From: Dimorphilus gyrociliatus
Taxonomy: Eukaryota > Annelida > Polychaeta > Dinophilidae
Assembly (NCBI GenBank): GCA_904063045.1
Contig: CAJFCJ010000014.1
Location: forward strand, 979,376-1,043,375
Length of the DNA: 64,000 bases
Direction of reading: 5' to 3'
The position numbers and the translations under genes are program-made. The first letter of the stretch is position 1. Every line of letters begins with the position of its first letter. Of this stretch, positions 11,430 to 23,468 are shown piece after piece. The notes beneath the pieces are model-generated. The model searched no databases. It was not told the DNA's origin and was given only the letters and a program-made list of their open reading frames with translations.

Positions 11430-13475
11430 TCATATTCTTTTAATGTCTACAAAATAAAAGTATCATATGCTACATTGCTATATATAATATAGATAAATAA
11501 GGAAAAGCGTAATCCTTCCATACTAAAGTCTATTTTTGATTATGTTCTGAATATTTATATTATAAAGAAATCTATTCTAAGAAATTCCCCAACACTAGTA
11601 ACAAATAGAAACTTTGAAAGCCTATTTTTTACCCAATAAAAGCATCAAGTAAGAGCAATATCTCAAAATAAGGATGAATACTATTGAATATTCATAACTG
11701 CTTTTTATAGTGTTTATAAAAAATTAGAATCAGACCAACACAACAAAATAGAAAAATAACAATAAAATAACATGTACGTACCTAAAATTAGCCTATTAAG
11801 AAAATGATAGAGAAACACAGAGAGAGAGAGAGAGAGAGAGCGACCGAAAGAAAGAGAGGAGGGGGTAGGGAGAAATGGAAGAAAAGGGAGAATTATTTTC
11901 ATAGATAAGATAGTTATTTAAAAAGATTTCTTCTGGTCGATATGGAAGAAAAAATGTTGGCAATTGATAAAAGATTAGATAAGATTGAATAAAGAAAAAA
12001 CGCGATTGAATAAAATGAAGTTAACATGTCAATTAAAAAGTTGTCAACATATTATATAATCGATTTAAAAGAGAAAGAGAAAAGAGAGAGAGAGAGAGAA
12101 AAGTATACTATGTTGATTATATGAAAAAGCAATCTATCGCTAACTGATAAGAGATTGTTGTTATGTAGTTTAACTTAAAAACTATGATTTGGTAATATCA
12201 AGTAGAAACACAAAGCTATAATATTATAAATGTAGAACTGTATAAATAAGGGATATTTTCCGTGTCAATAAGAATAACATTTGAAAATCCTTATCTCCTT
12301 GATAAAAATCTTTACCTCTTCCTCTTTCGATAGATATTTAAGCAAGAGTTTCCTGTTTGGATATACTTTTCAGGGATTGTTTATACACCTTTTATTACTT
12401 TTAACATTAATTTATAATTAATTTAGTAATGATTTTATCATTATATCTTTGTCATTCCAAATTAGAAAACTATGTAATGGAAGACATTAAGAAATGATAA
12501 ATCTAATTGATCGTTTTCTCTGATATTTAAATATAAAGATCATCTATGTATTCAGTATAAATTGATATATATATATATAGTATATACTGTAAACGTTGTG
12601 AATATAACATCATTATATGAATAAAGCAGGAAATCGGTTAGAAGAGGAAGAAGGAACCAGCGGGTTTCTCTAATTATAACTCTGCCAGCTCCTTCCTAAA
12701 ATCGTTACATTTTCTTTATAATGAACTCGAGGTTCATGAACGGTTTATTTTTTGTGTTCTAATCGATAAATATTTTCAAAATATATCTATTTTTAAACAT
12801 TTATACAATGTCATATGTAAATATTAAAATATCACCCCACTTATGAATATTCATAATAAAAGATCTTTCTATGTTATTGATTTTAATTTCTTTATATGAA
12901 TTTTAAAAGCTTCTATAAGAACATGTCATATGTATTTGTATGCATATATATATATATGTCATAGAACGTAGTAGCCCTTATTTAACGACGTTATTAATAC
13001 TTTCTCGATACTATATACAAAAGTGTCAATTAGAACAAAGATAATGAAGTCTTATCAGTCAAGACTGTCATTTTTAATATAGTAAAGGAGGAAATTTACT
13101 TACTTTTTTCCCTATAAAGCTAAAATAATACCTCTAGTTGTTTTTTTATATAAAAAAACGAAAATAGAATATTAAAAAGTTATTTTCCTTTTTCTGATAC
13201 TTTTATACGAATAATCTAGCCAGGTTTAATTACAGTTATTGTTATAGAACATATCAATTTACATTATTATTTCTACATAATTGAATAAAGGTTAGTCGAG
13301 GAGACTGTTGTTGTATAGGATATCAATACAATAAAGTTTTCCCCCTTTCTCTTTTATCTATAAGCTTGAAAAAAAGACGAGAAAAAGAAAAAAGAAAAAA
13401 ATGAAAGAAAGGAAGATAGAGAACGGTGACGACAGAATAAGGTTGATTATGGGAAAATTTTCTATCGTACAAAAG

Positions 13476-13522
<47 letters not shown>

Positions 13523-15386
13523 GAACGAGAGAACAACAACAACAACAACAACGAGCGAACAGTTTACAACACTTTTTACTATCGCACTTAAATAGAAAAA
13601 AAAAAGTAAATAAGAAATGTTGCAATTTATTTTTCACTTGAAAAAAAGTCGATTTATTTTCTTTATAAAAAAAAAAAATACATTTTTTTTAAGAGACGGA
13701 AAACAAAATGAAGAGAAGGAGGAAGCCGGTTTTGAATACTATTTAAAATAATTAATTAAATATTTTCAAAACTATTCAAAAATTGTTTTTAACACTTTTT
13801 GTGAATATAGTTTTTTTTTATTTGTTGATTGTTAAATGTATATAGAAACATCAAGGACTAGAAAAATAAATAAATAATAAACTATGTTGGTTAATGATGT
13901 TACTTTATGCCTTTTCTTCTTCTTTTTCCTTTACGTTAAACCTATATTAGTAATATTTATCTCTTGTTGTAATTTAATATAGGCTTTATCAACGAGTACC
14001 AATAAGACTAGAAAACTTATTTTGATTGCTTTTTCTTCTCTCTCTCGCTCTCTCTCTTTGCTTATTTCTAAAAATAAAATGTAGCTGTACATGAAAACTA
14101 CTAAAAATAAAAATATCTTAAGTCTTTCGTTGTAAATGTCCATTGAAACTATTTACGAATCGCAATAGATACTAAATACTTAAATCTACAAGAAACAAGT
14201 GAAGAAATACTACCAAACAAGTTAGGCCATCTAGTGGTTATTAATAGAAATAGTTGCGAATCTATCACTGCTGTTATTACCTATATTCAATACATTCCCT
14301 TATAGATAGGATCTTTTAAAGAAGAGAGGGATAAATTGTTGAAAGGATAATTAATATTCTTATCAATATTGAAAAAACTCTCTATTCTTTACTTGATTTT
14401 TATTTAGCTTCAACGTATACTGTTTGTAATTGGAATACTATATAATTATTCAAAATTTTAAAGTAATTAGCCCAGCTGGAGACGATCTCGTGTGGCTTTC
14501 ACTTTTAATTTTTATCAAAGATTAGTGATTATATTCTCTTTTAATATAGAAGAAAACTCTATTATAGAAGAAGAAAGAAGAAGAAGATTAATTCCCCACT
14601 CTCCAAGTATTTTTGATATTACCCTTAGGTATAAAACGAAGCTTAGCAGACCTAATAAAATAAATAATAAAGAAAATATGAAACCAAACTGTCATATCGA
14701 ATTGTATAGAGATAAAAATCTTTGGCTCTCTATTGAACAGTATGGGTTGATTATTGAATAGAATAAAAAAGGCTTGATCAGATATCTATCTGAACGTAAA
14801 GAGAATTTAAAAGTTCATTATTTTTCTATTTGACATTAATGCATTTATCATTTACTCCACTGTTATTTATTACTTGTCAATAGCAAAAAGGTCTTTTTCT
14901 TCCTTAAAATCAACAAATCACAAAGAAATATGCGTAACAAAAATATACGAATTACTTTTTTGATTAATGACTTTAATACTTGTTTTACGTTTTATATCAA
15001 TATTATTTATTTATTTCAGATATATTAATAAAATATTTATACATTTTCGCATAAATTCTTTATCAAATTGAAAATAAACAAGCAAGATGTATAACCTTTC
15101 CATTTTATTCATTGGTTAGGACGCCATCTATCGGCTTACGAACGTAGTTTTACAAGATGAATAAATGTTTGAAATTCTTTAGTTCCTTTTATTTTTTATG
15201 AAATTGTAAATATTAAGCTATTTCCTCTTTATCTTATTTCATTGTTTTTTATCGTCGTTCCAACGCGTTACTTATTTATAGATAATCATTTTATGACGGC
15301 AATAAAAGAGAGAGCTGTACTATTTGTTAACTTCACCTTAACGGTTTGCTAACATTTAATTAACGTGTTTCTTTTATCTATCTACA
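11430..15386. other. AT-rich spacer between GFRP copies B and C
   Basis: This is nearly 4 kb of AT-rich DNA with GA microsatellites (about 11819-11840, 12080-12099, and 13479-13514 followed by an ACA repeat). The longest frames are either microsatellite-encoded or very K/N/I-rich and lack splice context. I see no supportable gene and no further GFRP remnant. Confidence 0.45.
13479..13514. repeat. (GA)n microsatellite
   Basis: A GA run followed shortly by an ACA trinucleotide run (about 13532-13550), in the spacer between GFRP copies B and C. Confidence 0.93.
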
Positions 15387-15749
15387 ATGCCATATATAAA
15401 TGTTCGTACATTCGATTGGGTAAGTTTCTAAGCTATTTCTTATATTTTGGTACAAAAAGAAAATTTGTCATGTTGATGATGAAATGAGTAACAGAAACGT
15501 AATGAACTATTTGGATGAAACGCTAAATAAGTTTGTTAATATAGAATTGTATTTTATTCTATTAAGCATTTAATCTATTTTCTCTAGCATCTTTATTGTT
15601 TAGGAAAGGATCTTTCATCTGTAGACATTCTCCAACAGAAGTTATGAATAGAGTTGGAAGATATTGGCTATCGTGTAGCAACTATGGCGTCTACCAAAGA
15701 TTCTGTTATTTGGACACTTCATGGTCAACATTACGAAAAATACAGATAA
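15387..15749 (+). pseudogene. GFRP-like copy C, frameshifted
   Basis: The family exon plan is still visible: 15387-15419 (MPYINVRTFDW), 15460-15530 (KICHVDDEMSNRNVMNYLDE) and 15604-15749. In exon 3 the frame reads FICRHSPTEVMNR and then breaks near 15651. One extra base (or two missing) shifts into LEDIGYRVATMASTK and VIWTLHGQ, which end at TAA 15747-15749. The exon sum is 250 nt, one more than a multiple of three. The first intron would be only 40 bases with a poor acceptor. The TGVGQT loop has become MASTKDS. It is either a decaying duplicate or an assembly error at one base; the diverged loop and the weak intron favour decay. Confidence 0.75.
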
Positions 15750-18700
15750 AACTCAAAACTATATAGTGTATATATACACTGTAGTTTAATATTGTAGCCA
15801 ATCGAATACAATCTGTTCAATTTTGCAATTCAAAGCCAAGAATCACATTGCTACTATTCTTTTTTTTTTAATTCAAAGTGACTATTCAGATTGAATTTAG
15901 TTTTTATTTTTAAATATTTGACACATAAAATCATTTTTTTCTCTTCTTTTCTTCTCTTTTCCATTCTTAATACGCTTGTTTCTTTAAAGCAACACTATGG
16001 AAAAGTAACAAAACTGGCGTACTCCTCTTTCTAATTGATCTTCTTATTCAGCCCACTATATATACCTTCTTCTTTATTGCGTTCTTGACTGTAACACAAC
16101 AATCTTAGTTTATAAAGTATTTACAACATTTTCGGAATAAAACAACAAGAAAACCGGCAATTAACATAATTTCTACGTAGTTCTATTAGAACGTTTTTTT
16201 AAACTCTTGAATTTAATTAATTTTTTAACAAGTTCAATAGTTTGTTTTTCTCTTTTATTCAACTTTAATTAGTTAAAGAATTAATTAAGAAAAAGACAAC
16301 GGTACAAACATATACACTTCATATACAACAAAATGCCTACGTGTACAAACACATATGGTTTATATTGTCTTAATTAGCGATGTTTTCTTATAGAAATAGT
16401 GAAATATAACAAAATAATCAGAATTTTTAAATATTAAATTATTCAAAAAAAAGTACTAAAATCATGTTCATACTTTCGATTATTATGATATGCAAGTTTC
16501 ATTAGTTAATCTATTAAGTAGCCATTTTAAAATATCCTTATTTTCAAACTTAGTAACACCTCTGTAAATGGTACAATGTCACGTGATTTTTTCTCAGAGG
16601 CTGATTAGTCGAAAAGTTTCGTCTGGCGGGGTGTCTTGTTACAGATGCTTTTCTAGATGTAATATTTACGCTTGTTTTCCGTTTTAGGCGGTTATTTAAC
16701 GGCTTTATGCAGCCAGTTTTCGTGACAAACTATTGTGTCTGCAGTAATATATTAAAGGTAGAGATATATTTTCTTTTTAAAATACTTATTATATAAGAAA
16801 AAATAGTTAGAAAGTCAAAATATCAAATATATATAAACTGTATATAAATGTATGATACATATAACTAATGTTTTATATTCAATATACCTGTTGTAGGGTG
16901 TTGTTTTCCATATGCAAATATCATTGAAATTTAAAACCCGATAATACTCCAAACAAGCTTTAAAACTATTCACATTTCAACTATTTTATTCCTTTTGCAT
17001 TCCATATTTTTTCCTTTTTATATAGATTTTGTTATATTTTTTTGTTTTTTTTTTTAAAAAAAAAGTTTAACAACTTTTTTTATAATTATAAGAAAACGCT
17101 ATTGTACGCTTACGTTTTTAAACATAGATCGATTTCTAATTAGTATTATAATTTTCTTAATTTATTCATTCATTTAATTATTTAATTAAAAATTTTTCTC
17201 ATTGTTTCATTTCTATCAAAGAGTATAAATTTTACTTTGGGAATTTTAAATAGTAGAAATCGTTTTACTTTGGTATTAACCTACAAAAATTTTAAGGCTT
17301 AGCAACAGGCATGCTTCTAAGTAAAGCCCCTGGATGAATCAGGACTATAAATATTACCTAGGCATCGTTTCCTATGTAATTTTAACCTTATTGTCTAGTT
17401 TCCTTTAAAATTTCCATGTTAATTTGCAGTATTAAGAAATATATCTACTTGAACAAGAAGATAAAGACAATTTCAAAGTGAAATAATAAAGCAAAATCTT
17501 GATTTTATTCGAATGGAAAGAAGAAAGAAATTTGTGAAATCTACAAGAAAGTGCAACGAATCGGACGTAGGTTTATTCGCATATTTTTCACACGCAGCAT
17601 TCTTCATATATTTGTACAGCAAATATCTACAAACGCAGTTACAAACCAGACATAGAGAGAGAAAGGAAAACAAGTGGTGCAGAAAAAAACCACAGCTAAT
17701 ACGACCATATTTTTTCTATTACTGGTCGTTAAATTTCAAATTTTAATTAGGATTTTGTCATTTCGTAAAGCTATCTCCAACTGCAAAGTTTTCCTAAAGG
17801 GCTTTGTGGGAGGGCAGCAAAGATTTTTTGTTTATTTAATTGATGATCAGGGATAGTAGGGTAGATATTTTCGATTAGAGGCATTGTTTGCGCATATGTT
17901 TGGTGCTGAGCACTGGTGAAATGCGATACGTATACGGCGAGTTCACGACCCATGGTTGCACCTGACACGTGATAAGGTTAGGGTTAGTTTGTTTTTTTCC
18001 TAAAGGGAAAAAATCTCTTTTTTTAGTTAAAGATATCCCAAAACACGGATTTTTCGTAAGTGGGGTATAGTATTTTCAACGTAAAGAATCACTCACTCCT
18101 CGCCACCCTCTTTTACCTCTCCTCTAGGCTCTTTATTCTTTTTATACCACTTTCTTTCTGATTCAGATTTCTTATCATTATCTATCTAAGGGTTCGTTGA
18201 GAGAGTTTTCACAACGTAATTAATCACAGTGTCGGCTTATTGGTTATCTATGCGTTCTTTTTCTTTCTTCCGTCCGTCCCTTTTATAATTCAAAGTTGTA
18301 TAAAAATTAGACTTTTATTGTAAAAATTTGATCTAAGAAAGTAACAAAAAATTTTTCCAACAGTCTTTAAGAAGACAAATGACAGGAGAAAGGTCGTTAA
18401 ATATCTCTAAAAACAGATTCAGAAAGAGAGAGAGGGAGATAGATAGATAGAGAAGTTAAGAGAAAGGCTTGTCCCCAATTTTTCATATTGATTGTAGCCT
18501 AACTTTGAAGTTGATCCAGTAAAAATATTTTCTCTTTATATTCGCTTAGGGTAAAATTCAGGTGTTATATTAAATCTAACATTTCTGGTACGTTTTCCCC
18601 TTTAAAAATTCTTTAATCAGTTATATAAAGGTGCTGTTTATTTCTCTACAGCATTTTTTGGGCTCATAACACAATGATTATCTAGCCCAGGTTTCTAACA

Positions 18701-18817
18701 TCTGCCAAAAATATTATACAAACCATAAATAAAGCCTATAGACCTTGAAATTGTTTACGTATTCTAAGTCCTTATTTCTATACGTTTATTTAAAAAAGAG
18801 AAGATGAATTAGAAGCA

Positions 18818-18868
<51 letters not shown>

Positions 18869-19933
18869 AGGAAGTAGATTTCGATTTGTAAAGGTTGGAT
18901 AACTTTGAAAAATTGTTTCGCAAGTTTTCCCCCGCTGTCTATAGATAATTTATAATAAAAAAAATGAATAATAATCACATATATTTAACAAAAGAAAGAG
19001 AAAATAAGTATTATAAATCTGTCTAAAGTATAGTATGTGATAGGTAAATATAAGTAAGGATTAGTTTAATCATTTTTGCCAGAAATTTAATATATCGTAC
19101 ATATTTGGAATGTAGAAAAAGAAAACCTTCAACATATTTTTAACCTATTTATTAAATTTTTAAGCTTTTAAAGGAAGGAGAGATAAAACACGACATTCTT
19201 TTTTTTCTATTGATTATTATTAATTACTCTTGAATATTCAAGAGATGGGAACAAAAACAATAGAAATGATCACACATAGATAGGTATATTAAGTAAACTA
19301 CTACGTTTATATACAGTAACTTTTTTTTCGATCCATTATAAAAGCAAAAAAGAAAATAAAAAGTTTTTGTAAAACATATAGCATCAGTTCAACTTGGAAA
19401 TATTTTCACTTTTGATCACGTGATGTTTTAACATAGCTCACAGAGTATTATTTCTAAAACAGGGAAAATATTCATAAAAACCGAGTCAATACTCTTCTTT
19501 TTTTTTCTTTTTCTTTTTTTTTTTTTTTACAATACTACTTGTATCTTTATTTGAACGTCAAATCTATCAGCGAGTTAATACTTTTTAATGAGTGTTGAAA
19601 CGGAAATGCTTGTTACTTAAAACTTTTAAATTTTCTATCCAGTTTCTGGACCAAATTGACTTTGAGGATAAACGAGACTCTACTAAATTAAGTGAGTATA
19701 TGTATATTACCTATATTTTAATGTCTTAAATTAATATTTAACTGGACAAGGTTTAAAAAACAGTTGTTCTATTCAGTCAAAAAAAAAACATTGCTTAAAC
19801 AAAGAACTCGACTTTGAACGTGTAAACAGGTCTTTCGAAACGAGTATATAATTGGAATAGTAAACATTTCTATCCCGATACATCTTCCTCCGAACATCTT
19901 TCCGAACATTTATCCTTTTATGAAGAGGACCAG
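15750..19933. other. AT-rich spacer with E-box palindromes
   Basis: No supportable gene was found. Landmarks are CACGTG E-boxes at 16580-16585, 17966-17971 and 19417-19422, the last inside GATCACGTGATGTT, identical to 14 bases at 9927. There is a short TTAGGG pair near 17978, a GA microsatellite at 18821-18862 and poly-T runs near 19500-19530. Frames at 17513-17746 (+) and 17771-17968 (-) look vaguely protein-like but show neither homology nor splice context. Confidence 0.4.
18821..18862. repeat. (GA)n microsatellite
   Basis: A pure GA run in the spacer before the orphan gene. Confidence 0.95.
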
Positions 19934-20102
19934 ATGAGTTCAGACTTATGTGACGAGGGTAAATCCCTTACACCTTCTCCGCATTCGTCGAATTATCGTA
20001 AGTATTTAACTGTTTCTGCTTTTTCTTTAGTTTTTTATTTGTCAAACAGCTTATTTTTACTTTTTGGCTACATTATAAAGCTTATAGAGGCACTTAAAGA
20101 AA

Positions 20103-20140
<38 letters not shown>

Positions 20141-21982
20141 TTTCTATCATTTACCGCATTTAAAAATACTGCTGGTTTCGTTCACTATACAGTAGATCTT
20201 ATCTCAATCTCTCTCTTTTAAAAGCGCTCTCTTCGACCTTTTTTATCCGTTTTGGAATAAATTATATCTTCCGAGTAGGGCGGACAGGATAAAACTATTC
20301 AAAAGTAAATAACAAGAAAATTTATTCATCGGATAATAAATAAGAATATTAATAAAAAAGAAAGATATAGTAGGGGGAGAAAAGCAATAAGAAGGAAAAG
20401 AGAGAGAAAGAGGAATGATAACATATGCGTAAGGCTATTTTAATTATTTTCACTCCACCTGTCGGCTATTAATCTTAATATTTTTACTTGGTTAATTTTT
20501 AGTAATAGTCTTGTTAAAGGATTAGTTTTAGGATTCAGAAGTCTGCTTTCTATTATCAATGTTTTAGTGTTAGCCGTCTTTTTAGTAGTAGTTAATATGT
20601 TTATTTTCCGAGTCTTTTATCGGATGAGTAACTTGTTCATTATAGTTTTCAATATCTTTTTTATTATGACAGATTTTTCAACAGATGATAGGGATAATTC
20701 AATTCCTTATGCCGATGGAAGAGGCTCTGTTACTACTGATGAAGAATTGGAAAATAACAGAATTAACGAATATTCACAAAGTCAAATTGAAAATGACGAA
20801 AGTAAAGAGAGAGAAGTAGAGATTTTTATTGATAGTAGGATGAGCAATAAGCGAATGGAAAAGAAAAAACAGAATGGAAAAGAGGAGGTGGAGGTGGAAG
20901 AGAAGAATGGATATGAAGATGCAAAGGACAAAGAAAGAGATAAGGAAGATAAGAATGAATGCAACAAAGATAAGCCATCTCCTGAATATAAATCCCGGTG
21001 TCAAATAATCATTCCTGTTCAAAGGACTGTTGTTATGAATTCTCCAAATTTATATAGGAGATTGGAAGATTATCCTGACCTTTTGGGGAAGAAAATGACA
21101 GAAAACTCTGATATTCCGCCCGACAATTACGAGTATTTATTAAAAAGGATTATTAAAAAAAAGAAACCATCACTTCCCGTTTGGTTGACTGAGAACATTT
21201 CAGATGTCGAAAGGGATGACACTATAGAAAAAAGAACAGATGATAAACGTTCTTCATCCGAAAATGAGATGTTTGTTGATGATGACGAAGTCGTTGAAAG
21301 GTCAAGAAAACCTCCCGAAAAAGAGAAAATAGTAGTGGAAGTCGAAAAAGCCCTAAACAACGTTCTAAGAGATGATAATAAACCAGAAAGAGTAGATCGT
21401 TTCGAAGAAGAATTTATCGAAAATGGAAAAAAAGTCCACAGAGTCGTTGAGGTTCATAGAGAAGAGGATAAACCGGGAGCGGAAGAAGTTGAAGTTGAAA
21501 GGTTTTCTTTCGATGAAATTAGGTCACGTTTCGAATCAACAAGAGTTCATCATCCGGTTCCCATACCATTTTTTCGAACATCCCCCCACATGCCGCGCAG
21601 AACGCCACCTAGTATTAAACCAGAAAGAAGATTCGCCATCGTGTCCAAACCTTTACCTCAAATGAAAAGTTCCAATTCGAGCTACTATAGCCATTTAGGC
21701 TTCGATATAAAGCCTAGGTGTGAAAAATTTGTAGAATTTAAGAAAACGATTAACCTAGATGATGGAAAGGATGGTAACGAAGTAAGTTGAAACTTAGTCA
21801 TCCTTCTTTTTATAACCTAGAAACAGCATAGAGAGAAAATATTCTCTATTCCAAAAGGGAAGAGAAAGATAAATAGTTGTTATATAGTGTATGAAAAAAA
21901 AAATTATTGGGCAAAGAAAAGTTTGTGGGTGGTAACCAACTGGGTCATTTATTTTCATCTAACTAAAGGAAGAAAGAGTGCG

Positions 21983-22026
<44 letters not shown>

Positions 22027-23437
22027 AGAGAAACAGGTGTTTTAAATAAGATCTAGCAAATTTTATTCTTTTACAGTTTATCTGCCCTTTTTAACCATTC
22101 ATTTTCAACTTCTTTTTTTCTTTCTATGCCTCTTAACCTCTTTCTATCATCTTTTCTATCTGGCCAGAAGAAAAAAGTAAAAACCAACTCAAAAAAAAGC
22201 TTACATAAACTTATAAAGTATATACTGTATATATAATTGTTATATATACAATATAGCGACTGTTTATACATTATTGTAAACTATTAAGAAATTTCGTACT
22301 GTAATTGAAACTCCAAAAAGGATATATGACCACTTTAAAATAGGTCTATAACATTTATAAAGAGTCGATGCTATATACGCATTTTATTTCGGCCTAGAAA
22401 TTGTACAAAGTATTTAAAAAACAGTTGTAATTACAACAGTACAAAAAAGTTGTTGAATTGAATAAGGCCATTTAACTCGCTACTGTAGATCCTTGGTATA
22501 ATGGTAATTATTCTTTGTTAAATAGATTATCAATATATATACAAGTCAAAATTACTGAAAAGAGGACTTTTATTTATTTGTCCCCCTTTAAGATATCCTC
22601 TAATAAATTGAACAAAAAATTGAAGTACAAGCAGGCGTCTATTCATACTACAACAGATTTCTATAACAATTCTCTACGCTATTCAAATTTCCCACGATCT
22701 TTTAATTTCGTTTATTTATATTTTATATAATACTTTATATATTTTCAAGCAATACGAACTAATGCTCTACTTCCCTTGCTTTCTTTTGCCCTCTCCCCTT
22801 ATTCCCAATTTATAGAGAAGGTTTTAATCCTATTCCAACCTAAATTACTATTATTTATAATATACAAATGAATTGCACTCCAAAACTACTTGACTGCCAC
22901 TTAAAAGCATACTGTAATAAGTATGAATCTAAGTCAAGATAGTAGATTTTTTTTTTGCCATATAGACAGTAAATATATATATATAGTATAGATATATATG
23001 CTTACATTCTTTAACTTGCTACTAGTTAGTTAAATTTCCTATCTACGAAACGATACAAAGAATAGACATGTAAAAGTAAAAAAAAAAATAGAGGAGCGAG
23101 GAAAGAGGGAAGTAGGGAGAAAATATAAAAATAAAGATAAAGAGGAAGAGGGAGAGAGTGTTCCGTAATAAAATTACAGAGTAACAACATTTCACGAATA
23201 ATATAATGTTTCAAAACTTTTATTTATTATTTATTATACTTTATGTTTATACTAACTAGGTTAAGTTGGAGAAAGTTTATATCTTATAAAAATAATTTTT
23301 CATTTAATATGCATAATAAGTTAAATTTTTCTTTTACACCTCTTTTTTTTTATAAAAAAAAAGTATCTAGGAATTCGCACTTTTTATTTAATTTGTTAAC
23401 TTATCAAGAAAAATGAGAGAGAGAGAGAAAGAGGGAA

Positions 23438-23468
<31 letters not shown>

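Noticed and set aside
14492-14761. An 89-codon + frame between GFRP copies B and C
   Set aside because: It begins with a non-ATG codon, is rich in I/K/N/R as expected from AT-rich DNA, and shows no GFRP similarity.
17513-17968. Protein-like frames on both strands (+ 17513-17746, - 17771-17968)
   Set aside because: No recognisable domain, no fitting splice partners and no conservation evidence. The composition is acceptable but not sufficient.
17973-17987. Telomere-like GGTTAGGGTTAG
   Set aside because: Only two TTAGGG-type units, easily a chance match. There is no larger array.
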